DNA of 33,612 bases, taken from NCBI GenBank assembly GCA_016218865.1, contig JACRCU010000455.1, positions 1 to 33,612 on the forward strand. The letters are read 5' to 3'. Below, piece after piece: positions 26,901 through 33,612 of this stretch. The DNA comes from Deltaproteobacteria bacterium. GTDB taxonomy: Bacteria; Myxococcota_A; UBA9042. The translations under genes and the position numbers were made by a program. The notes under the pieces were generated by a model. It was given only the letters and a program-made list of their open reading frames with translations, did not search any database and was not told the origin of the DNA. Position 1 is the stretch's first letter. The number at the start of each line of letters is the position of its first letter.

Positions 26901-27836
26901 TCGCCGGTGAACTACCCTCGGGGGGCGTGTGTCGTGCTCCCGACCGGAACCGTCGGCTGTGCGGCATTGCAGGCTTGCTTGATCGATTCCTGCACGAGTC
27001 CGCACACATGTCGGACTGGTGCGACCTGCGTAGCCGAGTCCGGAGCATGCAGCTGCACTGGGAACGAGCATTGCTACTCTGGGGAGTGCGTTGCAGGTAT
27101 GTGCGTGAACTCATGGGGAGCTTGTGACTGCAGTCTTCCGTACTCCCCGTGTCCGCTCCAAGGCTCTTGTTCTGCCGACAAGGTGTGCCCAGCTACTGTG
27201 CTTTCCGATTCCGCCTACTCCGCATACCCGCAGTTCAGCAGCCAACCCTATCCATTTCTGGAATCCGCCGAATTCAACGGCACCAACGCCCGAATTCGGC
27301 TCCCCGGCGGCGCGAATTCCCGTCTGGAATCCATGTCCGGTTCCTACGAGAACGGCTTCGAGATTCAGTTTGACTTCCGCCACGACGGCTTCGACGGTGA
27401 GACGGAGCAAGTCGTATTCGCCTCGGGGGCGTTCCGGTTGACCAAAACCCGGACCGGGCTGACCGAGTCGCTTGACTTCCAGGTTGGCAACCAAACCGTG
27501 CTTTCCTACCCGCCGCGCAATGGCCGTCCGCTGCAGCGCGGCCGTTGGTACCGGATCGTCTGGTCGGCCAAACCCGGCCCGAATGGGACGGAGGGCAACC
27601 ACTTCGTGTGGGTGCGCCCTTGGGACGTGCAGGCCGGCGGGTACGAAGCCGGTGACTCTGCCCTGAATTGCGTGCGCCTGCCGTTTTCCGGGAGCTTGGC
27701 CGCTCCAGGCGACGTCTGGATTGGGTTCGACGGCGGCACAGACACGAGCCGGTACTTCAAGGGTCGGCTCGACAACGTGAGCATTCTGAACTACGTGTAT
27801 CGCGCACAGCCCGCGAATTGCACGCTTCAGCAGTAG
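24000..27836 (+). CDS. Large secreted metzincin-like metalloprotease with Ca-binding (TSP3-like) motifs, Cys-rich segment and C-terminal LamG/ConA-like domain
   Basis: GTG start, signal-like SYAIVIAAALGLQV; DLDGDGLTHELE and DSDHDGLKDSYE; AHEFGHQLTLYH zinc site (26112-26144) and Met-turn candidate ASLMSYEF; Cys-rich CTSPHTCRTGATCVAESGACSCTGNEHC; C-terminal jelly-roll-like region (FNGTNARIRLPGG...RLDNVSILNYV). Confidence 0.83.
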   Translation: MPCWSLSLRSTSYAIVIAAALGLQVRTTPSALAAQPAATGVDALKDGAAAAAVADPALATATPASSGQPNQVKALAQCVANSKKAGLAAAKDAGLSPGDPGAQAVIDAAAAQSLAACKEQALSGSSPSGGGGMIQTMTVDQCAWENPECTTGDKIACTRPDVPGIMRVTFDVVAGQPLQVYTDTMSPSATADTVLYLMHCDDNSCTSGQLVGVDDDGNSATPELFDSRIEIAWPGAGKYMAVAIAYSEWRGGTGRIHAVQDGTLLPGPSWSLPVGGWRITCKELRSGDTLYVSREASGPAPGANPGYDDSVVLALSTSSVAHCTGNCGAFQFGDDTAYGGTATTLATRLPISWTLGSPQSGRVIVAPYHDGAHLRPQFMHVRRYSSYGGGWSGEDQRDLDGDGLTHELERELKTCDVPPGWNSGDEPALDTGVDVGIVGQNCATYQSVINNWVATLATPEICPGSVHCWNSTDSDHDGLKDSYELFAAPIQCAHTPSGPYRDAGVCQQISIDAACAPGSWCMVEPLPIRAGVDPVAQAGPDVRTFDIYLDQDYYQKSQANLAFNEPLGQHRLNAAQLTLLRSVFGTMPSSCWDGSTPATGCLAAGDWRHKVALHLQAGLGTTVGDDRFREELPTANSAHFARSQWFARFGVDSAVGPAFRFGGLGRYTVGWHSPSSGGLADGQGSRLSSYGDDAGDLAGVGMMAHEFGHQLTLYHPHGPGLNCVNGQSNPPDTTCRFDAPPSTAGRTCQTVMSAQTPVASLMSYEFLSGPGMLPLGAAAPVATQVSLQGCDRLNLRYSKGLDPEIYEGSLQEGNVAGAPTPDWQLRKLSQDLFCFNGYDDGPGPFSQYSFYATPTGSARVGPGWDGSRYTFNWDSDTVTGPEAGSYSYDVSGGKTDPGSQSCATDRLRDVNEWGRIVALSQGYLNWQPGHGMCLYADTFNGQTTPAGGIFSDFCGWGEAIETQNMVASPVNYPRGACVVLPTGTVGCAALQACLIDSCTSPHTCRTGATCVAESGACSCTGNEHCYSGECVAGMCVNSWGACDCSLPYSPCPLQGSCSADKVCPATVLSDSAYSAYPQFSSQPYPFLESAEFNGTNARIRLPGGANSRLESMSGSYENGFEIQFDFRHDGFDGETEQVVFASGAFRLTKTRTGLTESLDFQVGNQTVLSYPPRNGRPLQRGRWYRIVWSAKPGPNGTEGNHFVWVRPWDVQAGGYEAGDSALNCVRLPFSGSLAAPGDVWIGFDGGTDTSRYFKGRLDNVSILNYVYRAQPANCTLQQ

Positions 27837-27846
27837 GGAGGTCGAC

Positions 27847-28764
27847 ATGGAGAAGATGATTCGAGCCCTTCTTGCGGGCGTGGCAGTGCTCGTGATCGGA
27901 TGCCAGGCCTGCAGCGATTCGGCCACGGGCACCATGGGCACCGTTGCGGACGCGCCGAAATCGAACGCGGACGCGGCGGCTGAGCCGGACCAGTTGGATG
28001 CCGAAGTGGATGCGACAGTGGACACTGAAACCGACGCGGTCGATTCGGCAGACGCCGCGACCAACGGCGGTGCGGCAGCCGACGTGGCCGATGCTGCTGG
28101 ATCCATGGAGGCGGTGTGCGGAGCGGCACTGCCCGTCCCAGGGCAGCCGTGCAGCAAGGTGGGTGAACTCCGGTGCACGAATCTCGGGGCAAGTACACAG
28201 CTGAACACCATTTGGCGGTGCATTCGGCCCAATTCGGTACGATGTGTTGACTCGAATCCGCCCGGTTCGCCGATGTGGAGTCTGGAGCCATGCCCCGCGC
28301 CAGGCAAAGACTGTCTTACATATTGGGGTTTTACGTGCGCGTCGGGCGCGTCGGGCGACAAGTGCGTCCTGCGCGCCTTGCCCCTGGATGCGATCAACCT
28401 TGTCCCTTCGAGTCCCTTTTTCCAAACCAGCCCAATCTGCGAAGGCCACGAAGGTATGGAGTTCTGCGCCGGATACCACACGCCAAACCGCTGCACAACC
28501 CTCGACAAGCTCCCCGCCCCCGTCGCCAACGAAATCAAACGCGTCATGGGTCCATGTGCCAGCTACCTGAGCGACGTCCCGTACTTCTACCCATCTGAGT
28601 TGTGCTCGCTCGACTACATCTACTGCAAGACGATAGACGGCTCGGGCGTAAAGCCCCCGCAGTCCGTACCCACCTCGCTCAACAAGTGCTACATCGACAC
28701 GAAGACTGGTCAACCGCACTGCGCCAAGACCTGTGCGGAGGCCGGTGCCATTGAAGTCTGGTAG
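27847..28764 (+). CDS. Cys-rich lipoprotein with Asp/Ala-rich linker
   Basis: Signal with lipobox VLVIGC; linker ADAPKSNADAAAEPDQLDAEVDATVDTETDAVDS; Cys-rich C-terminal domain; 10 nt downstream of the metzincin with gggagg RBS. Confidence 0.75.
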   Translation: MEKMIRALLAGVAVLVIGCQACSDSATGTMGTVADAPKSNADAAAEPDQLDAEVDATVDTETDAVDSADAATNGGAAADVADAAGSMEAVCGAALPVPGQPCSKVGELRCTNLGASTQLNTIWRCIRPNSVRCVDSNPPGSPMWSLEPCPAPGKDCLTYWGFTCASGASGDKCVLRALPLDAINLVPSSPFFQTSPICEGHEGMEFCAGYHTPNRCTTLDKLPAPVANEIKRVMGPCASYLSDVPYFYPSELCSLDYIYCKTIDGSGVKPPQSVPTSLNKCYIDTKTGQPHCAKTCAEAGAIEVW

Positions 28765-28874
28765 GCCGCGGGTGGCCAATTCTTCGCCACGGCCAAGTAG
28801 GCGCACACCTGCCCGGAGGCCGAGTACGCCAGACGCCCATTGACGGAACCCGCACGCCGTCCGAACCTGCGGCC

Positions 28875-31800
28875 ATGGACACCACCGACCCGACCCTGGC
28901 CGCGCTGCACCCCTTGGTTGCCCATTGGCTCCTCGCCCGGCGTGGACCGCCCACCGCCGTGCAAGTGCAGGCTTGGCTCAGTATTTCTGCGGGTCGCCAC
29001 GTGCTGGCGGTCGCGCCCACCGGCAGCGGCAAGACCCTGGCGGCCTGTCTGCTGGGGCTGCAGAACCTGCTGACGGGGGTGTGGCCGGCCGGCGAGCTGT
29101 CGCTGCTGTACGTGTCGCCGCTCAAGGCCCTGGGCGCCGACGTGCAGCGCAACCTGCTGGACCCCCTGGCGGATCTGCGGCCGCTGCTGGCGAGCCACGG
29201 CTTGGTTCCGCCCGACGTGCGGGTGGCCCTCCGCACCGGCGACACGCCGGCCAAGGAGCGGGCCGCGATGCTGCGGCATCCGCCCGAGATCCTGGTGACC
29301 ACGCCCGAGAGTCTGCACCTGCTGTTGATGAGCGACGGCGGCCGCAAGCTGCTGGCGACGACCCGCCAGGTGGTGCTGGACGAGATCCATGCGGTGGCGC
29401 GCTCGCCGCGCGGGGCGCTGCTCCTGTCCGCGTTGGAGGAGCTGGAAGAGCTGGTACCGGCACCGCTGCAGCGGGTGGCGCTGTCGGCCACGCTGCAGGA
29501 TCCGCGGCAGGCGGCGAGCGAGGTGCTGGGCCCGCAACGCCCGCCGCAGTCGCTGGATTTGCTGGCGCCCGCGACCGTGAAGGCCATCGAGCTGCAGAGC
29601 GTGGCGGTGCCGCTAGGCGACCTGCAGGACCCCGGCGCGCGCGAACCGGGCTGGTGGCCGGCGGCGACGCGGGTGGTGCACCGCGAGCTGCAGCAGGCCC
29701 GCTCGGCGCTGGTTTTTGGCAGCGGGCGGCGCTCGGTCGAGCGGCTGGCGCGCGAGCTCAACGCGCTGGAGAACGAGCCGATCGCCTGGGCCCACCACGG
29801 GTCGCTGGCCCAGGAGCTGCGCCGCAGCGTGGAGCAACGCCTGAAAGCCGGGGAGCTGCGCGCGGTTTGTGCCACCTCGTCGCTGGAACTGGGCATCGAC
29901 GTGGGCGCGGTGGACCGGGTGGTGCTGGTGGGCGCGCCGATGACGGTCAGCTCGACCCTGCAGCGCATCGGCCGCGCCGGCCACGCGGTGGGGGCGACCA
30001 GCGTCGGCCGGCTGGTGCCGCTGTACGGCCGCGACATCCTGTACGCCGCGGTGCTGCCGCTGCTGGTGGCCGAGGGGCGCCTGGAGCCGCTGCCGCCGCA
30101 GGTGCCGCCGCTGGACGTGCTGGCGCAGGTGGTGGTGGCGCGCTGCGTGGCCCGGCCGCGCTGGCCCGACGAATTGTTCGAGCAGCTGCGGCGTTCCGCG
30201 CCCTTTGCCGAGCTGGAGCGGCGCGACTTCGACGACGTGGTCGCCATGCTGCTGGGGCGCTTCGACGGTCTGCGCCTGCGCGAGCTGCAACCCCGCCTGC
30301 AGCGCGATGCGGCGGGGCGGCTGCAAGTGCGACCCGGTGCGACCCTGGCGGCGCGCAGGTCGGCAGGGGTCATCGCCGATCGCGGCTATTTCCGCATCGA
30401 GATTCAGGGCGAACGCACCCAGTTGGGCGAACTGGACGAGGAATTCGTGTGGGAGCGCCGCACCGGCGACGTGTTCGCCATCGGCGCCCAGGCCTGGCAG
30501 GTGGCGTCGATCGGCCGCGACGCCGTGGAGGTGGTGCCGTCGCCGCGCAAGCTGGCCATGGCGCCCTTCTGGCGGGCCGACGTCCGCGACCGCAGCGCGC
30601 CGATGGCTCACGCCGTGCTGGACCTGAGCGAGCTGTTGGAGCCGCAACTGGACGATCCGCAAGCGGTTGGCGAGCTGACCGCCCGCGGCGTGGACCCCGA
30701 GTTGGCCGAACAGGTGCTGGAGCTGCTGCGGACCCAGCGCGCGGCGACCGGCGGCCTGCCCACCCACCAGCGCACCATCGTGGAGCTGTGCCGGGTCGCC
30801 AACGAGCCGACCGGCTACGCCATCTGGCACACCGGCTGGGGCGGCGCGCTGACCCGGCCGCTCGCCATCGCCCTGACCGCGTATCTGCAGGCGCGCCATG
30901 CGGAAATGGGCGGGGCGTCAGGGCTGGCGCAGCGGCCGCCGCTGGTCAACGACGACGCGCTCTTGCTGCTGTGCGAGGACGGCGAGGCGGCCGTGCAGGC
31001 GATCCGGGCCTTCTTGACCGAGGACTGGCGGCACTGGCTGGAGCGCGGTCTGGGCGATTCGGCCTTGCTGGGCGCGCGGTTCCGCGAGTCGGCGGGTACC
31101 GCGCTGCTGCTGCCGCGGCCGCCGCCCGGCAAGCGCGTGCCGCTGTGGCAGACCCGCGAGCGCAGCAAGCAGCTGCTACAAGCCGTGGCGCGCACAGAGG
31201 ATTTCGTGCTGCTCCGCCATGCGCGGCGGTCGCTGACCCACGAACGCTTCGACCTGGACGGCCTGGGCGAGCGCATGGCCGGGCTGGCGGCGGGGACCAT
31301 CGCCCTGCACGTCGCCACCACCGGCAAGCCGTCGCCGCTGGCCACGGGTGTCCTGTGGCTCGCGACCGGGACCATGGTGTACCAGGACGACGAGCCGCTG
31401 CCGCTCGACTTCGACGGCGCGCTGAGCGAGGTGGCCCGCTCGACCCAGCGGCCGCCGCTCGATCCCGCCGTGCTGGCCCAGCTGCGCGGTCGCTGGATGC
31501 ACACACGGGCGCCTTTTGGCGCGGCCAATGCCGAGGAACTGGCCGATATCGCCGCGCAATTGTCGCCCATTTCGCGCGAGGAGCTGGGTGCGCTGCAGGC
31601 GGCGGCCCAGGGCGACCCAGCCGGGCAGGGCGGCGGTATGGAACGGCCTGCGGACGTGGTGGAATTCGGTGCAGACCGCTTCTGCCACGCCGACGACGCG
31701 ACCACGCTGGGCGAGCTGGCGCGGGTGCCGGCCACCGATCCGCGCCTGCGGGCCGGGCTGCTGCGCTGGCTGGCGCCGCGGGTGGTGGCGACCTGGGCCG

Positions 31801-33176
31801 AGCTGGCCCGCGCCTGGGGACGCAGCGAGCTGGACGCGCGGCAGGCACTGGAACCGGCTGTGCTGCAAGGTGAAGTTGTGCCGGGCGTGGTCATCGCCGG
31901 CCAGCCGGGCGAGTACCTGGCGGCCACGCCCAGCCTGGAGCAGGTGCTGCGGGCGATGCGCCGTTCGCGCGCCCAACGGCCAGCGAGCCGGCCGGCGCCC
32001 GACGTGGTGCTGCTGCGCGCCAGCTTGGGCGGGCTGCTGAAGCCTGGGCGCGGGCCCGGCGCGGTCGAGCAAGCCCTGGATAGTCTGCAAGGCCTGACGG
32101 TGCCAGCCCAATTGTGGGAGTCGGCGATCCTGCCGGCCCGCGTGCGCGACTACCGCCCCACCGACCTGGATGCGGCGCTGGCCGCCGGGGATTTCCGATA
32201 CATAGGCGGCGATGGCCCAGAGCGCCTGGGGTTTTCGCGGCCCGACCTGCTGCCGCTGTGGGGCGCCGCGCCGGCCGATCCCGACCTGGAGCGCTGGATG
32301 CCCGACGCCGACGCCGGCTACCGCTTCGACGTGCTGCGCGCCCGCAGCGGCCTGGGCGATGCCGCGCTGTCCGAGCGCCTGTGGCAAGGGCTGTGGAATG
32401 GCCAGTTGGCGGGCAGCGAACCGGCCTCGCTGCGGCGCGGACTGCAAATGAATTTCGCCTTGCCCGCGCAGCCGCGGCGACCGGGTGGCGGCGGCTGGCG
32501 GCTGCGCGCAGCCAGCGAGGCGGGGCCCTGGCCGGGGCCGTGGTGGCGGCGCCTCGCGGTGACGCCGACCGACGCCGTGGAGCGGGCCGAAATGCAAACC
32601 GAGCGCGTGCGGCAGGTGGCACTGCGCTGGGGGCTGCTGGGCAGCGGCCTGCTGGAGGGCGAGCCGAAGTGGCTGGCCTGGCGCGAGCTGCGCGGGGCGG
32701 CGCTGCGCCTGGACTGGGCCGGGGAACTGCGGGCCGGCGCTTGGTTTTCGGGCATGGGGGGCTGGCAGCTGCTCACCGAGGCGGCCGAGCGGCACCTGGC
32801 CGAGCTGGATCAGCACCGCGAGACGCTGTGGTGGTGCAACGCCGCCGACCCCGCCGCGCCCTGTGGCTTGCCGCCGGCCTGCGCGGGCCACTTGCCGCTG
32901 CCGCCGCGGTCGCCGGCCAATTGGCTGGTGCTGCAGGGCAGTGCCTTGTTGGCGGTGGCGCGCCGCGACGGCCACAGCTTGGAACTGCACCTGGAACCGG
33001 GCGATTCGCGCGCGTCCGCGGTCCTTGCCACGCTGCTAGCGAGCCTGGCGCGGCTGCCCAAGCGCACGGCGCGCATCGAGGATATTGGCGGCGAGCCAGC
33101 TTATCGCTCGCCGTGGCGGCCGCACATCGAAAACCTGGGGTGGGTCGCCGACTTTCGCGACCTGGTCCTGCCGTAA
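28875..33176 (+). CDS. lhr: Lhr-type large DEAD/H-box ATP-dependent helicase
   Basis: APTGSGKT, YVSPLKALGADVQRNL, VVLDEIHAV, ALSATL, SSLELGIDVGAVDRVV, QRIGRAGH; followed by an Lhr C-terminal-like domain. Confidence 0.92.
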   Translation: MDTTDPTLAALHPLVAHWLLARRGPPTAVQVQAWLSISAGRHVLAVAPTGSGKTLAACLLGLQNLLTGVWPAGELSLLYVSPLKALGADVQRNLLDPLADLRPLLASHGLVPPDVRVALRTGDTPAKERAAMLRHPPEILVTTPESLHLLLMSDGGRKLLATTRQVVLDEIHAVARSPRGALLLSALEELEELVPAPLQRVALSATLQDPRQAASEVLGPQRPPQSLDLLAPATVKAIELQSVAVPLGDLQDPGAREPGWWPAATRVVHRELQQARSALVFGSGRRSVERLARELNALENEPIAWAHHGSLAQELRRSVEQRLKAGELRAVCATSSLELGIDVGAVDRVVLVGAPMTVSSTLQRIGRAGHAVGATSVGRLVPLYGRDILYAAVLPLLVAEGRLEPLPPQVPPLDVLAQVVVARCVARPRWPDELFEQLRRSAPFAELERRDFDDVVAMLLGRFDGLRLRELQPRLQRDAAGRLQVRPGATLAARRSAGVIADRGYFRIEIQGERTQLGELDEEFVWERRTGDVFAIGAQAWQVASIGRDAVEVVPSPRKLAMAPFWRADVRDRSAPMAHAVLDLSELLEPQLDDPQAVGELTARGVDPELAEQVLELLRTQRAATGGLPTHQRTIVELCRVANEPTGYAIWHTGWGGALTRPLAIALTAYLQARHAEMGGASGLAQRPPLVNDDALLLLCEDGEAAVQAIRAFLTEDWRHWLERGLGDSALLGARFRESAGTALLLPRPPPGKRVPLWQTRERSKQLLQAVARTEDFVLLRHARRSLTHERFDLDGLGERMAGLAAGTIALHVATTGKPSPLATGVLWLATGTMVYQDDEPLPLDFDGALSEVARSTQRPPLDPAVLAQLRGRWMHTRAPFGAANAEELADIAAQLSPISREELGALQAAAQGDPAGQGGGMERPADVVEFGADRFCHADDATTLGELARVPATDPRLRAGLLRWLAPRVVATWAELARAWGRSELDARQALEPAVLQGEVVPGVVIAGQPGEYLAATPSLEQVLRAMRRSRAQRPASRPAPDVVLLRASLGGLLKPGRGPGAVEQALDSLQGLTVPAQLWESAILPARVRDYRPTDLDAALAAGDFRYIGGDGPERLGFSRPDLLPLWGAAPADPDLERWMPDADAGYRFDVLRARSGLGDAALSERLWQGLWNGQLAGSEPASLRRGLQMNFALPAQPRRPGGGGWRLRAASEAGPWPGPWWRRLAVTPTDAVERAEMQTERVRQVALRWGLLGSGLLEGEPKWLAWRELRGAALRLDWAGELRAGAWFSGMGGWQLLTEAAERHLAELDQHRETLWWCNAADPAAPCGLPPACAGHLPLPPRSPANWLVLQGSALLAVARRDGHSLELHLEPGDSRASAVLATLLASLARLPKRTARIEDIGGEPAYRSPWRPHIENLGWVADFRDLVLP

Positions 33177-33193
33177 AGTCGACCGGCGCGCGC

Positions 33194-33439
33194 CTATCGC
33201 TCCGAGGCCTGGCCGCGGCGATTGCGCTTGGGCGGCGGCGCCGGTTGGGCGGGCTTGCGCCGCAGATACGAGCCATTGCGCTGTTGGATGAGCACATCGA
33301 CCTGCTCGTCCCAAGCCTGGCGCAGCGCCGCGTGGATGGCCTGTTGTTCCGTGTCGTGCACCGAGATCAAGCGCAGTTCGCCCTGGCGCCGCACGGCCCA
33401 ACCTTCGCCGATCTCGATGACGCAGAGTTCGCGCAGCAT
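33194..33439 (-). CDS. DUF2188 domain protein
   Basis: GWAVRRQGELRLISVHDTEQQAIHAALRQAWDEQVDVLIQQRNGSYLRR fits the DUF2188 pattern; basic Pro-rich tail. Confidence 0.72.
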   Translation of the reverse strand: MLRELCVIEIGEGWAVRRQGELRLISVHDTEQQAIHAALRQAWDEQVDVLIQQRNGSYLRRKPAQPAPPPKRNRRGQASER

Positions 33440-33585
33440 AACACCCCCACGCGGCTAGAACGCCCCCAAACCGCACTGCCATGCCACCGCGCGGTCCACC
33501 CTTCAAAGGTGCGCCTTTCGCCGCGATTGTCAACCGCTGCACCCCGCGCTTGCCAAGGGCCGGCGGCCTTGCGATCATCCGCGCC

Positions 33586-33612
33586 ATGCTGCGCCGCACT
33601 GCCCTTGTCGCC
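33586..33612 (+). CDS. Possible start of a gene running off the window
   Basis: ATG CTG CGC CGC ACT GCC CTT GTC GCC: signal-like start, only 9 codons visible. Confidence 0.22.

Noticed and set aside
28679-30373. 564-aa minus ORF antisense to lhr
   Set aside because: Ser/Arg/Thr-rich antisense artefact.
1-33612. tRNA/rRNA genes, transposases, integrases, phage genes
   Set aside because: None recognised on either strand; would need tRNAscan-SE/ISfinder-type searches to exclude formally.

Overview
High-GC bacterial window, probably Myxococcota or a related deltaproteobacterial lineage (inferred from family content only). From left to right it carries: (1) the 3' half of a type II secretion operon, gspI(partial)-J-K-L-M-N, several of whose products have unusual low-complexity insertions; (2) a tightly overlapping vWA / PP2C phosphatase / helix-hairpin-helix kinase triad (TerY-P or YegL-YegK-YegI type) followed by two small unknown genes; (3) pepQ (minus strand), a hypothetical gene, and a full-length eukaryote-like bifunctional PFK-2/FBPase-2; (4) a PiT phosphate transporter with its DUF47 partner; (5) minus-strand genes for an RCK potassium channel, two lipoproteins, a small secreted protein, an OxyR-type LysR regulator and a histone-deacetylase-family enzyme with a long unrecognised C-terminal domain; (6) a compositionally different cassette with a ~1280-aa secreted metzincin-like protein and a Cys-rich lipoprotein; (7) an Lhr-type helicase and a DUF2188 protein. 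I saw no tRNA, rRNA, CRISPR, transposase or phage genes. The observations I rate highest are the bacterial PFK-2/FBPase-2, the HDAC fusion, the 80-residue repeat-built leader on GspJ with an embedded structured element that seems to recur elsewhere in the window, the kinase triad with its trailing small ORFs, and the metzincin/lipoprotein cassette. All alignments and motif comparisons were done by eye.
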